Assembly: GCF_041333735.1 (NCBI RefSeq)
Contig: NZ_JBGKFB010000001.1
Span: forward strand, 248,001-312,000
DNA length: 64,000 nt
Origin: Veillonella sp.
GTDB lineage: Bacteria > Bacillota > Negativicutes > Veillonellales > Veillonellaceae
Direction of reading: 5' to 3'
Part shown: one piece after another, positions 30,801-36,800 of the stretch
Position numbering within the stretch: the first letter of the stretch is position 1
Layout of the letters: each line of letters begins with the position of its first letter
The notes under the pieces: model-generated
Told to the model about the DNA's origin: nothing
The model's input: the letters and a program-made list of their open reading frames with translations, nothing else
Database searches by the model: none
Position numbers and translations under genes: made by a program

Positions 30801-33332
30801 AGTCTTAGTTTCTGCTTTTGCATTTCTACCAATAACAACGCTATCTTCACTTAAGGATTGAGCACCACTACCGATAGCAATACCATTTTGTTTTGTAACT
30901 GTGCTAGATGGACCTATGGCAATAGAATTGCCCCCTTGTGCTCCATCATTATCAACATTACTACCAGCACCTGTTGCTGTAGAATTAATAGATACATACT
31001 TTATAGGCTTAATCGCGCTGGCTACAGCATATAATTGGGAGCCATTAATTGCATCTGTACTTGTAGCAGATACTTCACCAGCTGCGACATTTTTAATTTG
31101 TCGTGTTGCACTAGCGTTGCCTACAGAAACTTGCATATTAGGATTGTTTGTAGCGCCAGCAAAATTATAGGTAATACCATTTATTGTAGCAGAAGGTATA
31201 TTTGTAGCCGATGTTGCAGTCGTAGAACCACTACCTAACGCAACAGCACCTTTCTTATCTGACTGGGCATTAGTACCAATAGCCACGGTATCTTCAGAAC
31301 TAGCCGTAGTATTCTTACCAATAGCTACAGCACCTTTTGCAGAGGCAGTCGTTTTATCGTTAGATGCATCATTTTCTTGACTGCCGATAGCCAAACCACC
31401 ATTAGATGCAGTCGCATGATGACCAATGGCGGTAGATGTCCCCGTAGCAGTTACATTTCGGCCCATCGCAACAGCAAAGTTACCGTTTGCACTTGCCTCA
31501 TAGCCCATAGCCATAGAAGTAGATCCAGTAGCAAAAGCATTTCGTCCCATAGCTAATGAGTAAATACCTGTTGATGCAGAATCTTGGCCTATTACAACCC
31601 CACCTGCAAGATTATTATTTGTATCTTCAAAAACACCTTTACCAATTGCTACACCACCAGTTGCAGCTAAGGCATTCTGACCTACAGCGACCCCACTATT
31701 CTTAGCATTTGCATAAAAACCTAAGGCAACTGCATTATCCCCCTCTGCAGTAGTGGCATAATTAATAGTCTTAAGCGTATTAACAACGGACCTCGATGAA
31801 TTTATGCTACTTGCAAATCCTCGTGGCCCAGAGTTTCCCGCACCACTACCAACAGCTACGGAATTTTCACCTGTAGCTTTGGCATTCGTACCAACAGCTA
31901 ACGCTCTGCCACTAGTTGCACTTGCGGTTGTACCAATAGCTAGAGACTCATTTCCAGATGCAGATGCTTGCATACCCACAGCAGTAGCTGTTGTACCTGT
32001 AGCACTGGCTAGAGACCCCAATGCTGTAGCCGATGCACCAGTTGCCGCCGAAGAACGACCTAATGCAGTGGCACCAATAGCAGTACCTTTTGAATTTGCA
32101 CCAATGGCAATAGCTTTTTCAGAATCTGCAAGTGTTGATGTACCTAAAGCAATAGCATCTGATCCAGATGCTATTACATTACTACCGCCATCTGTACCTG
32201 AGCCAATACCAATAGCCCCCGAACCACTCGCTGTAACTTTATAACCAATAGCTGTAGCTTTTTGTGCAGAGTTAGAAATCTGAGAGCCGATGCCAATGGA
32301 TTGATTACCTGTAACACTAGAGTAATAACCTATTGATGTACTAGCCCCACCAGCAGATGTCACATTTCTACCGATAGCAATAGCATTTCCATCAGACGCA
32401 TTAGCTGTCATACCAATAGCTATATCATTGGTATTTTTTGCTTTTGCATTATACCCAATCGCAGTTGATTTCTCACCAGTAGCCTCTGTTTTTTCAGTGT
32501 TATCGATAGCAGAATCACCATTACCACCACCAATAGCAATTGCATTTGCAGCTGTTGCAGATGCACTACGCCCGAGTGCGGTCGCATTACCACCAGTTGC
32601 TACAGCACGTAAACCTATAGCGGCATCGCCCCATTTATTATACGCATTAATCGTAGCCGCCTTATCATCAAATGGGGCCCCATTATTAACAGCTCCAGTA
32701 TAAGTGTTCGCACCAGCCAGTGCTTGGTAGCCAAGAGACAAAGAACCATTACCATAGCCACGTGCATCTGGGCCCATTACCGAAGATCCCTCTTTGAGTG
32801 CCTTGGCTTGTTCACCAATCGCAATAGAGTTATCAACAGTGACTTTACTTTTCCAGCCAACCCCTACACTATACTGACCAGAAACATTAGCATCAGTACC
32901 AATTGCGGTAGCATTTCCAGCATTAGCTATAGCTTTAAAACCAAAAGCAGATGCACCCGGTCCTGTAGCATTAGAATGTGCACCAACTGCTGTTGCTGCA
33001 TTAGCTTCGCCACCACTTGGAACACCTTGTGCAAAACTATCAGAACCTATAGCAACGGATTTAGCACTAGAAGCATTAGCAGCCACACCTATAGCTTGAG
33101 CATTTTGACCTGTTGCACTGGATGAACGCCCCATCCAAAATGCACTTTGAGCTCCTTCGCCACCTGCTGGCCATGCTGCAAATGTTGCTTGTCCACCATT
33201 AACCATCGCCAAAGCCGCAAATATCCCGGCCACTACAATTTTCTTTTTCCCAGTTTTGTTCTTTGCGATTTCAGATACTACGATGTAGCACTGTTTCGAC
33301 TTAGACCAAATTACTTTAAAAATCTTATTCAT
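12876..33332 (-). CDS. Giant trimeric autotransporter adhesin (YadA/Hag-like), 6,818 residues
   Basis: This is a single open frame of 20.5 kb, a type Vc secretion adhesin. It starts with an extended signal peptide region: MNKIFKVIWSKSKQCYIVVSE, then KKKIVVAG and a hydrophobic core to about residue 52. Residues of about 60-1,560 are YadA-type head repeats (A-I-G-x-x-A-x-A-x-G) broken by neck motifs such as TSTDAINGSQLY. About 1,560-6,640 is a stalk of coiled-coil, neck and Trp-bearing modules with many near-identical copies. The YadA anchor (RVGAHAAAMAALKPIQYD to VTHKFG) is at about 6,645-6,734. Unusually, an 84-residue coiled-coil tail then follows. It would trimerise on the outer membrane and mediate adhesion or co-aggregation; large Veillonella hemagglutinins of this kind (Hag1) are described. 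AAAGGA precedes the ATG. It lies downstream of a paralogue on the same strand. Confidence 0.96.
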   Translation of the reverse strand: MNKIFKVIWSKSKQCYIVVSEIAKNKTGKKKIVVAGIFAALAMVNGGQATFAAWPAGGEGAQSAFWMGRSSSATGQNAQAIGVAANASSAKSVAIGSDSFAQGVPSGGEANAATAVGAHSNATGPGASAFGFKAIANAGNATAIGTDANVSGQYSVGVGWKSKVTVDNSIAIGEQAKALKEGSSVMGPDARGYGNGSLSLGYQALAGANTYTGAVNNGAPFDDKAATINAYNKWGDAAIGLRAVATGGNATALGRSASATAANAIAIGGGNGDSAIDNTEKTEATGEKSTAIGYNAKAKNTNDIAIGMTANASDGNAIAIGRNVTSAGGASTSIGYYSSVTGNQSIGIGSQISNSAQKATAIGYKVTASGSGAIGIGSGTDGGSNVIASGSDAIALGTSTLADSEKAIAIGANSKGTAIGATALGRSSAATGASATALGSLASATGTTATAVGMQASASGNESLAIGTTASATSGRALAVGTNAKATGENSVAVGSGAGNSGPRGFASSINSSRSVVNTLKTINYATTAEGDNAVALGFYANAKNSGVAVGQNALAATGGVAIGKGVFEDTNNNLAGGVVIGQDSASTGIYSLAMGRNAFATGSTSMAMGYEASANGNFAVAMGRNVTATGTSTAIGHHATASNGGLAIGSQENDASNDKTTASAKGAVAIGKNTTASSEDTVAIGTNAQSDKKGAVALGSGSTTATSATNIPSATINGITYNFAGATNNPNMQVSVGNASATRQIKNVAAGEVSATSTDAINGSQLYAVASAIKPIKYVSINSTATGAGSNVDNDGAQGGNSIAIGPSSTVTKQNGIAIGSGAQSLSEDSVVIGRNAKAETKTGAGLTTTSRAIVIGSNSRVAADITQGVAIGSGLSPDEGAVVTGDQSIAIGGNVKVDGHSAIAIGGDDARKAANQLVSYTNKNDAEVTGTLQTAIQDLTGYNLTDYKGTTAAHAGVAYGTSALAGNAGVAIGTAANSMARMNDKGQVVNNNPVTNAVAIGTAARANFDNSVAIGGGSNTDHYATKQVNAIIDGVEVKWSGGENISPGDVVSFGAKGFERQLKNVAPGEVSQTSTDAVNGSQIYSLARKVTNIMNGGSGSVVNVNATGEPLSKVSTIENGTKVEKYYRTVDVKDDGTLVTGAVAQTPASLALVNVAQTDTNKQTQTPRILGNVANGVKDNDAVNVSQLNAAKVKYFSVNSSDAGNINNDGATGTDAIAIGPSAVSNAVGSVALGKDAKANGDFTVALGGGNWQFKGAQANGVGTTALGSSTKTKVGTNYQTAIGFGASTEAESALAIGYNAAASAQNAIALGRSASTAGQDAVALGSSSQAKGDSGLAIGNGAQANSNSVISLGYQANNGASNNANGVAIGWAAGMQSNGLNNVGVGTNAGRQVIGNNNTSLGNGAGNIANTKIYTSESIMLGTGAKVVGSSATKSIDNVIAIGKNTNGSASSAIAVGINAGSSAENGVAIGPNSNTSAYNGIALGSFSEASTAAGVQGYNVNTNRTDKYAGLTDIALTSKLGAVSVGNSTMTRQITGVAAGTNDTDAVNIAQLKSVNLAFTGNTGSGDVNLANSKLSINGDNTYIKTAANGKQLTISPNVQNITLNNGRASASTGLADASNVAQAINNVVSGVQLDIIANKGTKTGSVNLSNQKLTVTGGNGIRTDIYSNTSGQNLVIGLEPELVNATTKGIGLTGDTGSTGLKYLKDGDATFKVAGDGNLVTTVGSVAGVKVSVDSTKVKDLAVEAVTVSKANTVDNPITVTSTTGNNSKDYAIGIDTTKLAAKTNLAYTANGATAKTVSLAKGLNFVNGTNTVATVDSDGKVSFDLNQATKDSINKSATAVGRTITLNADSGTGSSQSLSNGNVSFAVSGATGDYISTTMDGSAVKVSTKRATIDSDANTGAAFVTGADGLATAKNVASAINSAVNGLSQNLNISDGTNNSSVALKNQKLTVTGTGAAKATVSGQTITIDVAEGTLTPNTTNGTVTGTTGVAKATEVAAAINNTNTVLGNKITKNTQDIATNTSNITANKNQITTNTTNIATNTANIAHTIALADDKGTSTTAKSLKDGNVSFNIKGDNKFISTAASGNDVTLTVNEQAIKDAAKDASSFKVKANAHAEEAVKGGDTIAFNNGDNIEISQTGKAFTIGTAKNITVDSVTAGNTVINTSGLTNGTTAITGTGITTDKVTVGGISIDKTAGINAGGKVISNVASGTVNNNATDDSNAANIGDVKQAVANLSQNLNITDGTNNGTVDLKNQKLNVAGANGVTATVNNQTITVGLDADTVNATTKGIGLTADTGSTGNKYLKDGDVSFAVTGDGNLVSTSATAAGVKVAVDTAKVKDLAVSAVTVSKDTQADNPITVTPTAGTNSKDYAIGIDTTKLAAKTDLTYRANSAADANAKKVSLSKGLDFVDGGSTVATVDNDGKVSFDLNTATKTQINTNTADIATNKGNIVTNTADIATNKGNITKNTAAIATNATAIARNITLGADTGTASSQSLSKADVAFNVKGATGDFVSTNMNGNTVEISTTRATINSNATTGEASVTGADGLATAKNVSDAINKAAEAAKAGAAWSITTNSSTTDKTAVKGGDTVDLVNGDNIEITQDGTDKKKITVATKKDITVDSVTANNKVTVGSGANAITLNGADGSVTGKAFTGTTFTGTSFIAGNTVINTNGLTNGTTAITGTGVTTDTLTVGGISIDKTDGINAGGKVISNVASGGTTVTNAANIGDIQTAVGNQNLKFAGNTNTAAGVVNIKDDTFNIIGDGKYVSTDANGKNLTVKVSEAEVKKSAVAAVTVSTDTTDANNPLTVTPTTSADGTTKDYKVTIDGTKIANKTNLSYKANDGTAKQVSLADGLNFKNGTLTTASIDDAGIVKYDVNTAAITAGTDGTVTGPTTDGVATAQNVADAINAAKKASKTEITANTGEAANATTGNVTLTSTTAADGHTIYDVKLNDKVTLGTGANAVTIDGTAGKATIGSSVVDGVNNTITTGGTNSIKVDGATGTVTGLTNKDWTPGVTKAVTGRAATEDQLQKVADAASSQTWNITADKAGTTGAQTGTKKNATVGKDETVELVAGDNLTINQDERKFTYSLNKALAGLTSVSVGDGTTETIKLDGATGKVTAKNAVIGGVTVDGDNSHVTGLSNTTWNGTATTGRAATEDQLKAVADTAKATTDAVNLKFSGDTNTSAGVVNLKDDTFNIVGDGKYVTTDANGKDLTVKVSEAEVKKSAVAAVTVSTDTTDANNPISVTPTTSADGTTKDYKVTIDGTKIANKTNLSYKANDGTAKQVSLADGLNFKNGTLTTASIDDAGVVKYDVNTAAITVGTDGTVTGPTTDGVVTAQNVADAINAAKKAAKTEITANTSEAANATTGNVTLTSTTAADGHTIYDVKLNDKVTLGSGANAVTIDGTAGKATVGTAVVDGVNNTITTGGANTITVDGAAGTVTGLTNKDWTPGVTKAVTGRAATEDQLQKVADAASSQTWNITADKAGTTGAQTGTKKNATVGKDQTVELVAGDNFTINQDERKFTYSLNKDLAGLTSVSVGDGTTETIKLDGATGKVTAKNAVIGGVTVDGDNSHVTGLSNTTWNGTATTGRAATEDQLKAVADTAKATTDAVNLKFSGDTNTSAGVVNLKDDTFNIVGDGKYVTTDANGKDLTVKVSEAEVKKSAVAAVTVSTDITDANNPISVTPTTSADGTTKDYKVTIDGTKIANKTNLSYKANDGTAKQVSLADGLNFKNGTLTTASIDDAGVVKYDINTAAITAGADGTVTGPTTDGVATAQNVADAINVAKKASKTEITANTGEAANATTGNVTLTSTTAADGHTIYDVKLNDKVTLGTGNNAVTIDGTAGKATIGSSVVDGVNNTITTGGANAVALDGAAGTVKTGTVTVTGGTTNDITGLSNTTVNSVDFATKGRAATEEQLKAVGEQTWQITADKEATTSGNQTGTKKDAKVGKDDKVQLIAGENLTVNQNERDFTYSLNKDLVKMNSATFEATGGKTTVITGDSIAQTDGTKTNRSTAAGNTVADGGKSTATTADGTTVTNGADSTATTAAGTTVTNANGNTNYAADGVRINTTGKNPVSLTDAGLDNGNNVIKNVASGHVNNDDTDNTNAANIADVKKATTTVTANNGEAANATTGNVTLTSTTAADGHTIYDVKLNDKVTLGTGTNAVTIDGTTGKATIGSSVVDGVNNTITTGGVNAVALDGAAGTVKTGTVTVTGGTTNDITGLSNTTVNSADFATKGRAATEEQLKQVGEQTWQITADKDATTSGNQTGTKKDAKVGKDDKVQLIAGENLTVNQNERDFTYSLNKDLMKMNSATFEATGGKTTVITGDSIVQTAGTQTNTSTAVGNTVADGTKSTETTAAGQVIKDGAKTNTSTVDENTLVDGAKSNKITVDSNVINDGNGNANTSNATSNTITDGTNTSTVTAGKAQIGTVGIDGVASKLTTGGANAVVINGADGTVKTGTVTLTGGTTNDITGLSNTAVNSADFATKGRAATEEQLKQVGEQTWQITADKDATTSGNQTGTKKDAKVGKDDKVQLIAGENLTVNQNERDFTFSLNKDLVKLNSATFEVTGGKTTVITGDSITQTDGTKTNTSTAASNTVADGGKSTATTADGTTVTNANGNTKYAADGVRINTTGKNPVSLTDAGLDNGNNVIKNVASGHVNNDDTDNTNAANIADVKKATTTVTANNGEAANATTGNVTLTSTTATDGHTIYDVKLNDKVTLGTGANAVTIDGTAGKATIGSSVVDGVNNTITTGGANAVVLDGAAGTVKTGTVTVTGGTTNDITGLSNTTVTSADFATKGRAATEEQLKAVGEQTWQITADKDATTSGNQIGTKKDAKVGKDDKVQLIAGENLTVNQNERDFTYSLNKDLVKMNSATFEATGGKTTVITGNSISQTDGTKTNTSTAAGNTVADGTKSTETTAAGQVIKDGAKSNKSTVDSNVIDDGNGNVNTSNATSNTITDGTNTSAITAGKAIIGSSVVDGVNNTITTGGANAVALDGVAGTVKTGTVTVTGGTTNDITGLSNTTVNSADFATKGRAATEEQLKAVGEQTWQITADKDATTSGNQTGTKKDAKVGKDDKVQLIAGENLTVNQNERDFTYSLNKDLVKMNSATFEATGGKTTVIKGDSIVQTDGTKTNISTAAGNTVADGTKSTETTAAGYVIKDGAKSNKSTVDSNVIDDGNGNVNTSNATSNTIANGTDSTATTAAGTTVTNANGNTKYAADGVRINTTGKNPVSLTDAGLDNGNNVIKNVASGHVNNDDTDNTNAANIADVKKATTTVTANNGEAANATTGNVTLTSTTATDGHIIYDVKLNDKVTLGTGANAVTIDGTAGKATIGSSVVDGVNNTITTGGANAVVLDGAAGSVKTGTVTVTGGTTNDITGLSNTTVTSADFATKGRAATEEQLKAVGEQTWQITADKDATTSGNQTGTKKDAKVGKDDKVQLIAGENLTVNQNERDFTYSLNKDLVKMNSATFEATGGKTTVITGDSIAQTDGTKTNTSTAAGNTVADGGKSTATTADGTTVTNANGNTNYAADGVRINTTGKNPVSLTDAGLDNGNNVIKNVASGHVNNDDTDNTNAANIADVKKATTTVTANNGEAANATTGNVTLTSTTAADGHTIYDVKLNDTVTLGTGANAVTIDGTAGKATIGSSVVDGVNNTITTGGANAVVLDGAAGTVKTGTVTVTGGTTNDITGLSNTTVTSADFATKGRAATEEQLKQVGEQTWQITADKDATTSGNQTGTKKDAKVGKDDKVQLIAGENLTVNQNERDFTYSLNKDLVKMNSATFEATGGKTTVITGSSIAQTDGTKTNTSTAAGNTVADGTKSTETTAAGQVIKDGAKTNTSTVDENTLVDGAKSNKTTVDSNVIDDGNGNVNTSNATSNTITDGTNTTEATASTVTVKDNAGNSTVITKDTLTTGTGANKVTVDGTAGKVTAGSAVVDGVNNTITTGGANTVKLDGAAGTVTGLTNTAWTPGVTKAMSGRAATEDQLQQVSDAVGAGWNINSGTVAGSTGEANGSAKTKISSGEEVQLQAGNNLIIDQNGKTLSYSLNKNLKDMESAIFNATGGKTTVIKGDSIVQTDGGKTNTSNAAGNTVVDGTKSTATTAAGTTITDGAKTNTSTADKNVINDGAGNTNTSNATSNTIADPNGNTNTATATNNTLADNAGNSNVSNATSNSLTDNAGNSNVSNATSNTLKNAAGDETKVDAKGATVKDAAGNTTNVAATGATVTNAAGDTTKVEATGTTVADAAGNKATFTKDGVTITKPGKDTVSLTGNGLDNGNNKIVNVADGTNDTDAVNVRQLDAKTKAATTELTANGGESADNTTGNIVLTKTTAPDGHIIYDNKLNDKITLGAADPTKAITVDGTNGTIKAGKDGNAVAINGTDGTIKAGDGTNAVAIDGVNGSVKVADKIALNGKDGKAAIGTVGIDGKDGIITTGGNNPVAVNGKDGVVTGLTNKTWDPNNITSGRAATEDQVQSAVANAGWDATVGTEGSGVNSTPSAIPEKIRPNETLTFKAGNNMMVSHAGKTISYAVNPDLTDMKSATFKDAAGNTTVINGNGITITPGSANPNNPNAGPVSLTKDGLNNGNNQIKGVAPGSDDTDAVNIGQLKASNAKMGDAIGQVAGEVQRVGAHAAAMAALKPIQYDPLEPTQIMAGVGNYRGETAAALGLAHYTNEDTMFNVGVSVGGNHNMVNAGVTHKFGSSPEKKNIPDRYKAGPISSVYVMQDEVSSLKKENAEQKYVIADQAARLNTLEAENERQRQELAETKQGLDDLRAAVDKLLAAKG
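12879..13130 (-). other. Post-barrel coiled-coil tail of the first adhesin
   Basis: This part encodes 84 residues after the last barrel strand (VTHKFG). A short linker (SSPEKKNIPDRYKAGPISS) is followed by about 60 residues of heptad-like sequence rich in Glu, Lys, Gln and Leu, ending in LLAAKG. Most YadA-type proteins end at the last barrel strand, so a tail here would be on the periplasmic side. Confidence 0.8.
14463..14870 (-). repeat. Eight 17-residue repeats (51-base period) in the adhesin stalk
   Basis: Eight consecutive units follow the pattern N-T-(I/L/V)-x-D/N-x-x-G-(N/D)-x-x-x-x-x-A-T-x. Examples are NTLADNAGNSNVSNATS and ATVKDAAGNTTNVAATG. The regular hydrophobic position 3 and Gly at position 8 suggest a beta-solenoid or beta-roll segment rather than coiled coil. 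Related units of about 16 residues occur elsewhere in the same stalk. Confidence 0.75.
15700..21890 (-). repeat. Mosaic of seven long stalk modules
   Basis: The module containing KVGKDDKVQLIAGENLTVNQ occurs seven times, with anchors near 15986, 16929, 18021, 18729, 19671, 20429 and 21419. Successive gaps are about 943, 1092, 708, 942, 758 and 990 bases. Modules are near-identical but joined by different numbers of short Thr/Asn-rich units, as expected from repeated recombination. Confidence 0.8.
21890..25080 (-). repeat. 1,320-base direct repeats in the adhesin stalk
   Basis: The same landmark (the codons for A-N-T-x-E-I-T) is found at 21890, 23210 and 24530, a period of exactly 1,320 bases or 440 codons. 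Two copies are full length and the third is partial. The copies differ by scattered substitutions only. Confidence 0.82.
28650..33150 (-). repeat. YadA-type head repeat region of the first adhesin
   Basis: Dozens of 14-residue degenerate units of the form A-I-G-x-x-A-x-A-x-G-x-x-S/A-x are present, interrupted by at least three neck motifs. This is the left-handed beta-roll head typical of YadA and Hia. It is exceptionally long here (about 1,500 residues). Confidence 0.85.
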
Positions 33333-33885
33333 TGTCTTTCCTTTTTACCAATTAACTCTCAAAAAACTATATATTATCTATCACAAATACTAAGTTACAA
33401 TAATCGTATTTTGTCGAATTTATTTCAATTATTATTTTCGACTATATTTCATAATTTTATCACAGTTTACTATTTCCATTCAAGAAATCGCATTAAAAAT
33501 CAGAATATTTAATAGCTAATCAATCTTTTTCGAAGAATGTATAAGTATAGGTAATATATGGGTTGCCATCTTCATCTAATGCATTTCAAGCTAATAAATA
33601 CACATTTTTTATTAATATTAATGTATAAACATTATCTCAAGAAATTTATGAAAGTAAAATGATTTAATTTTAGTATGTGTATTTTTTATCTCATACAAAC
33701 TTATGTAAATATAATTTTATATTTCACGCAATTAAAATCATTATTTTTATGAAAATTATATAACTTTTAACTTTTAGATAAACTTAGTAATAAAAAAGCC
33801 ACCACTCATAAAGAGTGGTGGCTTTCACCATATACATATTCATACATGAATATATACAAATATGTAACGATATATACATCTAAAA
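33333..33885. other. Intergenic between the two adhesin genes
   Basis: This is about 550 bases of very AT-rich DNA. It holds the promoter and leader of the first adhesin (a possible TTGTAA with ATAATA, near 33375-33403 on the minus strand) and the terminator of the second adhesin at 33790. No gene is visible. The presence of the terminator suggests that the two adhesins are transcribed separately. Confidence 0.65.
33790..33826 (-). terminator. Terminator of the second adhesin gene
   Basis: AAGCCACCACTC and GAGTGGTGGCTT form a 12-base GC-rich stem. On the minus strand it is followed by TTTTATT. Confidence 0.92.
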
Positions 33886-36800
33886 TTATGCTTTTGCAGC
33901 TAATAATTTATCAACCGCAGCTTTTAATGCATCAATTTCAGATTGTTGTTGATCAAGCTTAGCCTTGTAAGATTCATTTTCTGTACGCAATTGAGTCATT
34001 TCATCTTGCATTACATAAATGGAACTAATAGGGCCTGCTTTATAACGATCAGGAATATTTTTCTTTTCTGGGCTAGAACCAAATTTATGAGTCACACCAG
34101 CATTTACCATATTATGGTTACCACCAAGAGAAACACCTACATTAAACATAGTATTTTCATTAGTATAATGAGCTAGGCCAAGAGCCGCTGCCGTTTCCCC
34201 ATGATAATTGCCTACACCCGCCATAACTTGAGTTGGCTCTAATGGATCATATTGAATTGGTTTTAACGCTGCCATCGCAGCCGCATGAGCACCTACACGT
34301 TGCGTTTCCGTAGCAACCTTGCTAATTTCTTGACGAAGTTGCGTTGTATTACCCGCATTATTTTGAGTCATTTGATTGATAGCATCAGCAACATTGTCTG
34401 CAGTTGCAAGATCATTACCACTAGCTGTAGCATGACCATTTGCGACGGAAATAGTCGATGTTTTAGCATCGTATTTCACCACTCCACTAGCTCCTACAGT
34501 TGCTTTTGTATGATTACCATCAGTGAAATTAAATCCACTTGTAAGGCTTGTTGTTTGACCATTTACACCATTAGCAGCATAGGCAATATTAACTTTTGAT
34601 GTATCGAGAGCTAAACCAATACCATTAGTATTTGTTGTAGTCTTAATCATCGTATCGCCAGTGATAGCAAATGTATTACTTTGCAACGTCATAGATTGTG
34701 CAGGATTCGTATCCCCTTTGAAAGTTAACGCTGTATTACCAACAGTATTATTTACTTGATTAATTGCTTGTTGCAATTGACCTTCAGTAGCTGCACGATC
34801 AGCTTGAATACCACCTGCTGGAGTCCATGTTGTATTGGATAGACCAGTAATGGTATTTGTTGTACCACCTGTAATTGTTATATTACCAGCTTTCACAGTA
34901 TTACCTTGAACAGTGTCACCTTTCACAGTACCTGCTGCAGTCACATTACCAGATGTAGTTACATTTTTAGCAGTTACATCGCCCGTAGCAGTGATATCCT
35001 TAGCAGTTACCGTGCCAGTATTGCCGTCTAATTTAACCTCATTAGCGCCTGTACCAGCTGTTACCGTTGTGAAAGCAACATTGTCTTTTGTCTTATAGGT
35101 AATATCCTTGCCAGTACGAGATACTTCCATATTGGATCCAGCTTTGAAGTTAACAGTGTCACCACCGGAAATCGTTTCTGTACCGGTCGTACCATCTGCA
35201 GCAAGCTTCCATGCAGATTGAGATACTGCTTTTGCAGTCGCCGCATTAATAGCATCGGCTACATTTTTTGCAGTTGCAAGGCCATCATTTCCAGTTACGG
35301 AAGCTTCACCTGTAGCGGCATTACTATTGATGGTTGCACGTTTAGTGGAAATCTCTACAGTACTACCATTCATGTTGGTAGAGATGTAATCCCCAGTAGC
35401 ACCTTTCACAGCAAAGGATACATCACCATTTTTCAAGGATTGGCTAGACGCAGTGCCTGTATCTGCAGCAAGAGAAATATTTTTATTCGTTGCTACACTA
35501 GCATTATTAATCTTATCCTTTGTGGCTGTATCTAGACCCACAGTAATAGTTTTACCACTCACTTCAGTAGTAACACCATCTGTACCTACAACCTTCAACG
35601 CGTCATTTTTAAGATTAATAGAACCATTATTATTGCCATCTGTAATATTAAGTACTTGAGCACCTGTCGCTTTAGTAACAGCCGTATTAATCGCAGTATT
35701 AACAGCATTTTTTACATCATCTGTTGTAGCTACACCTGCTGTATTTGTAATATTACCATTGCCATCAGTAGACAAAGACCCTCGTGTTACATTAAACTTC
35801 ACAACGCCATTAGCTGCTACTTCTGCAGTTGTTAATGTACCATCAGTGAATTTAAAACCGTCTTTTAAGGATACAGTTTTAACTGGAGTATCGTTGTTTG
35901 CTGTGTAACTAATACTTGTATTCTTAGTCAAGTTAGTAGTCAAATCATTAATCGCACTAGTAACTTTATTATCTACATCGCCAATATTCGCAGCATTCGT
36001 AGCTGTAGTACCGCCACTTGCAACATTGGTAATTACTTTATTACCTGCATCAATACCTGTTGTAGTCATAGATGGACCACCTGTTAAACGGAATCCAGTC
36101 GTATTCATAGATGCATTCCCCGCTGTGAATGTATTACCACTCACTCCACCTGTTGCACCATCTAAGGTAATAAGGTTAGTACCAGAGCCTACTTTTACAG
36201 TATTGGCTGCAGTTACAGAATCTAATGTAAGATCTTTTTTCGTCTTAACCGTAATCTTCTTACCATCTGTACCATCTTGTGTAATCTCGATGTTGTCACC
36301 ATTAATGAGATCAACCGTATTACCACCAGATACTTTTGTAGCTGTACCACCATTAGTAGAAATATTCCATGCAGAACCATCTTTAGCAGATGTCACAGCT
36401 TTAGTAATCGCATCATTCACAACAGTTTTCATGTTATCTGCAGTTACTACACCGCTATCAGTTACATTTAGAGAGCCATCTGCAGCATTACTTAATTCAC
36501 CTTTTTTGACAGTTACTTTTACAGTATCTGTAGTAGCGCTAGTAGATACTAAATCGCCATCACCCGCTACTTTGAACGCTAAACCACCAGATTTATTGAG
36601 TGCTTGTGCTGTTGTATCTGTAGAATCTGCTTTTAATGTAAATGTATTATTACCTAATGTGCCCAACGAGGTAGTTGCATCACTAATTTTTTGATTTAAT
36701 ACGGTGTTTGCATTATTAATAGCAGCCGCTACATCGCTCGCCTTAGCTACACCAGCTGTAGCACTAGTTGTACCATCGGACTTATTAGTAAATGTACCTT

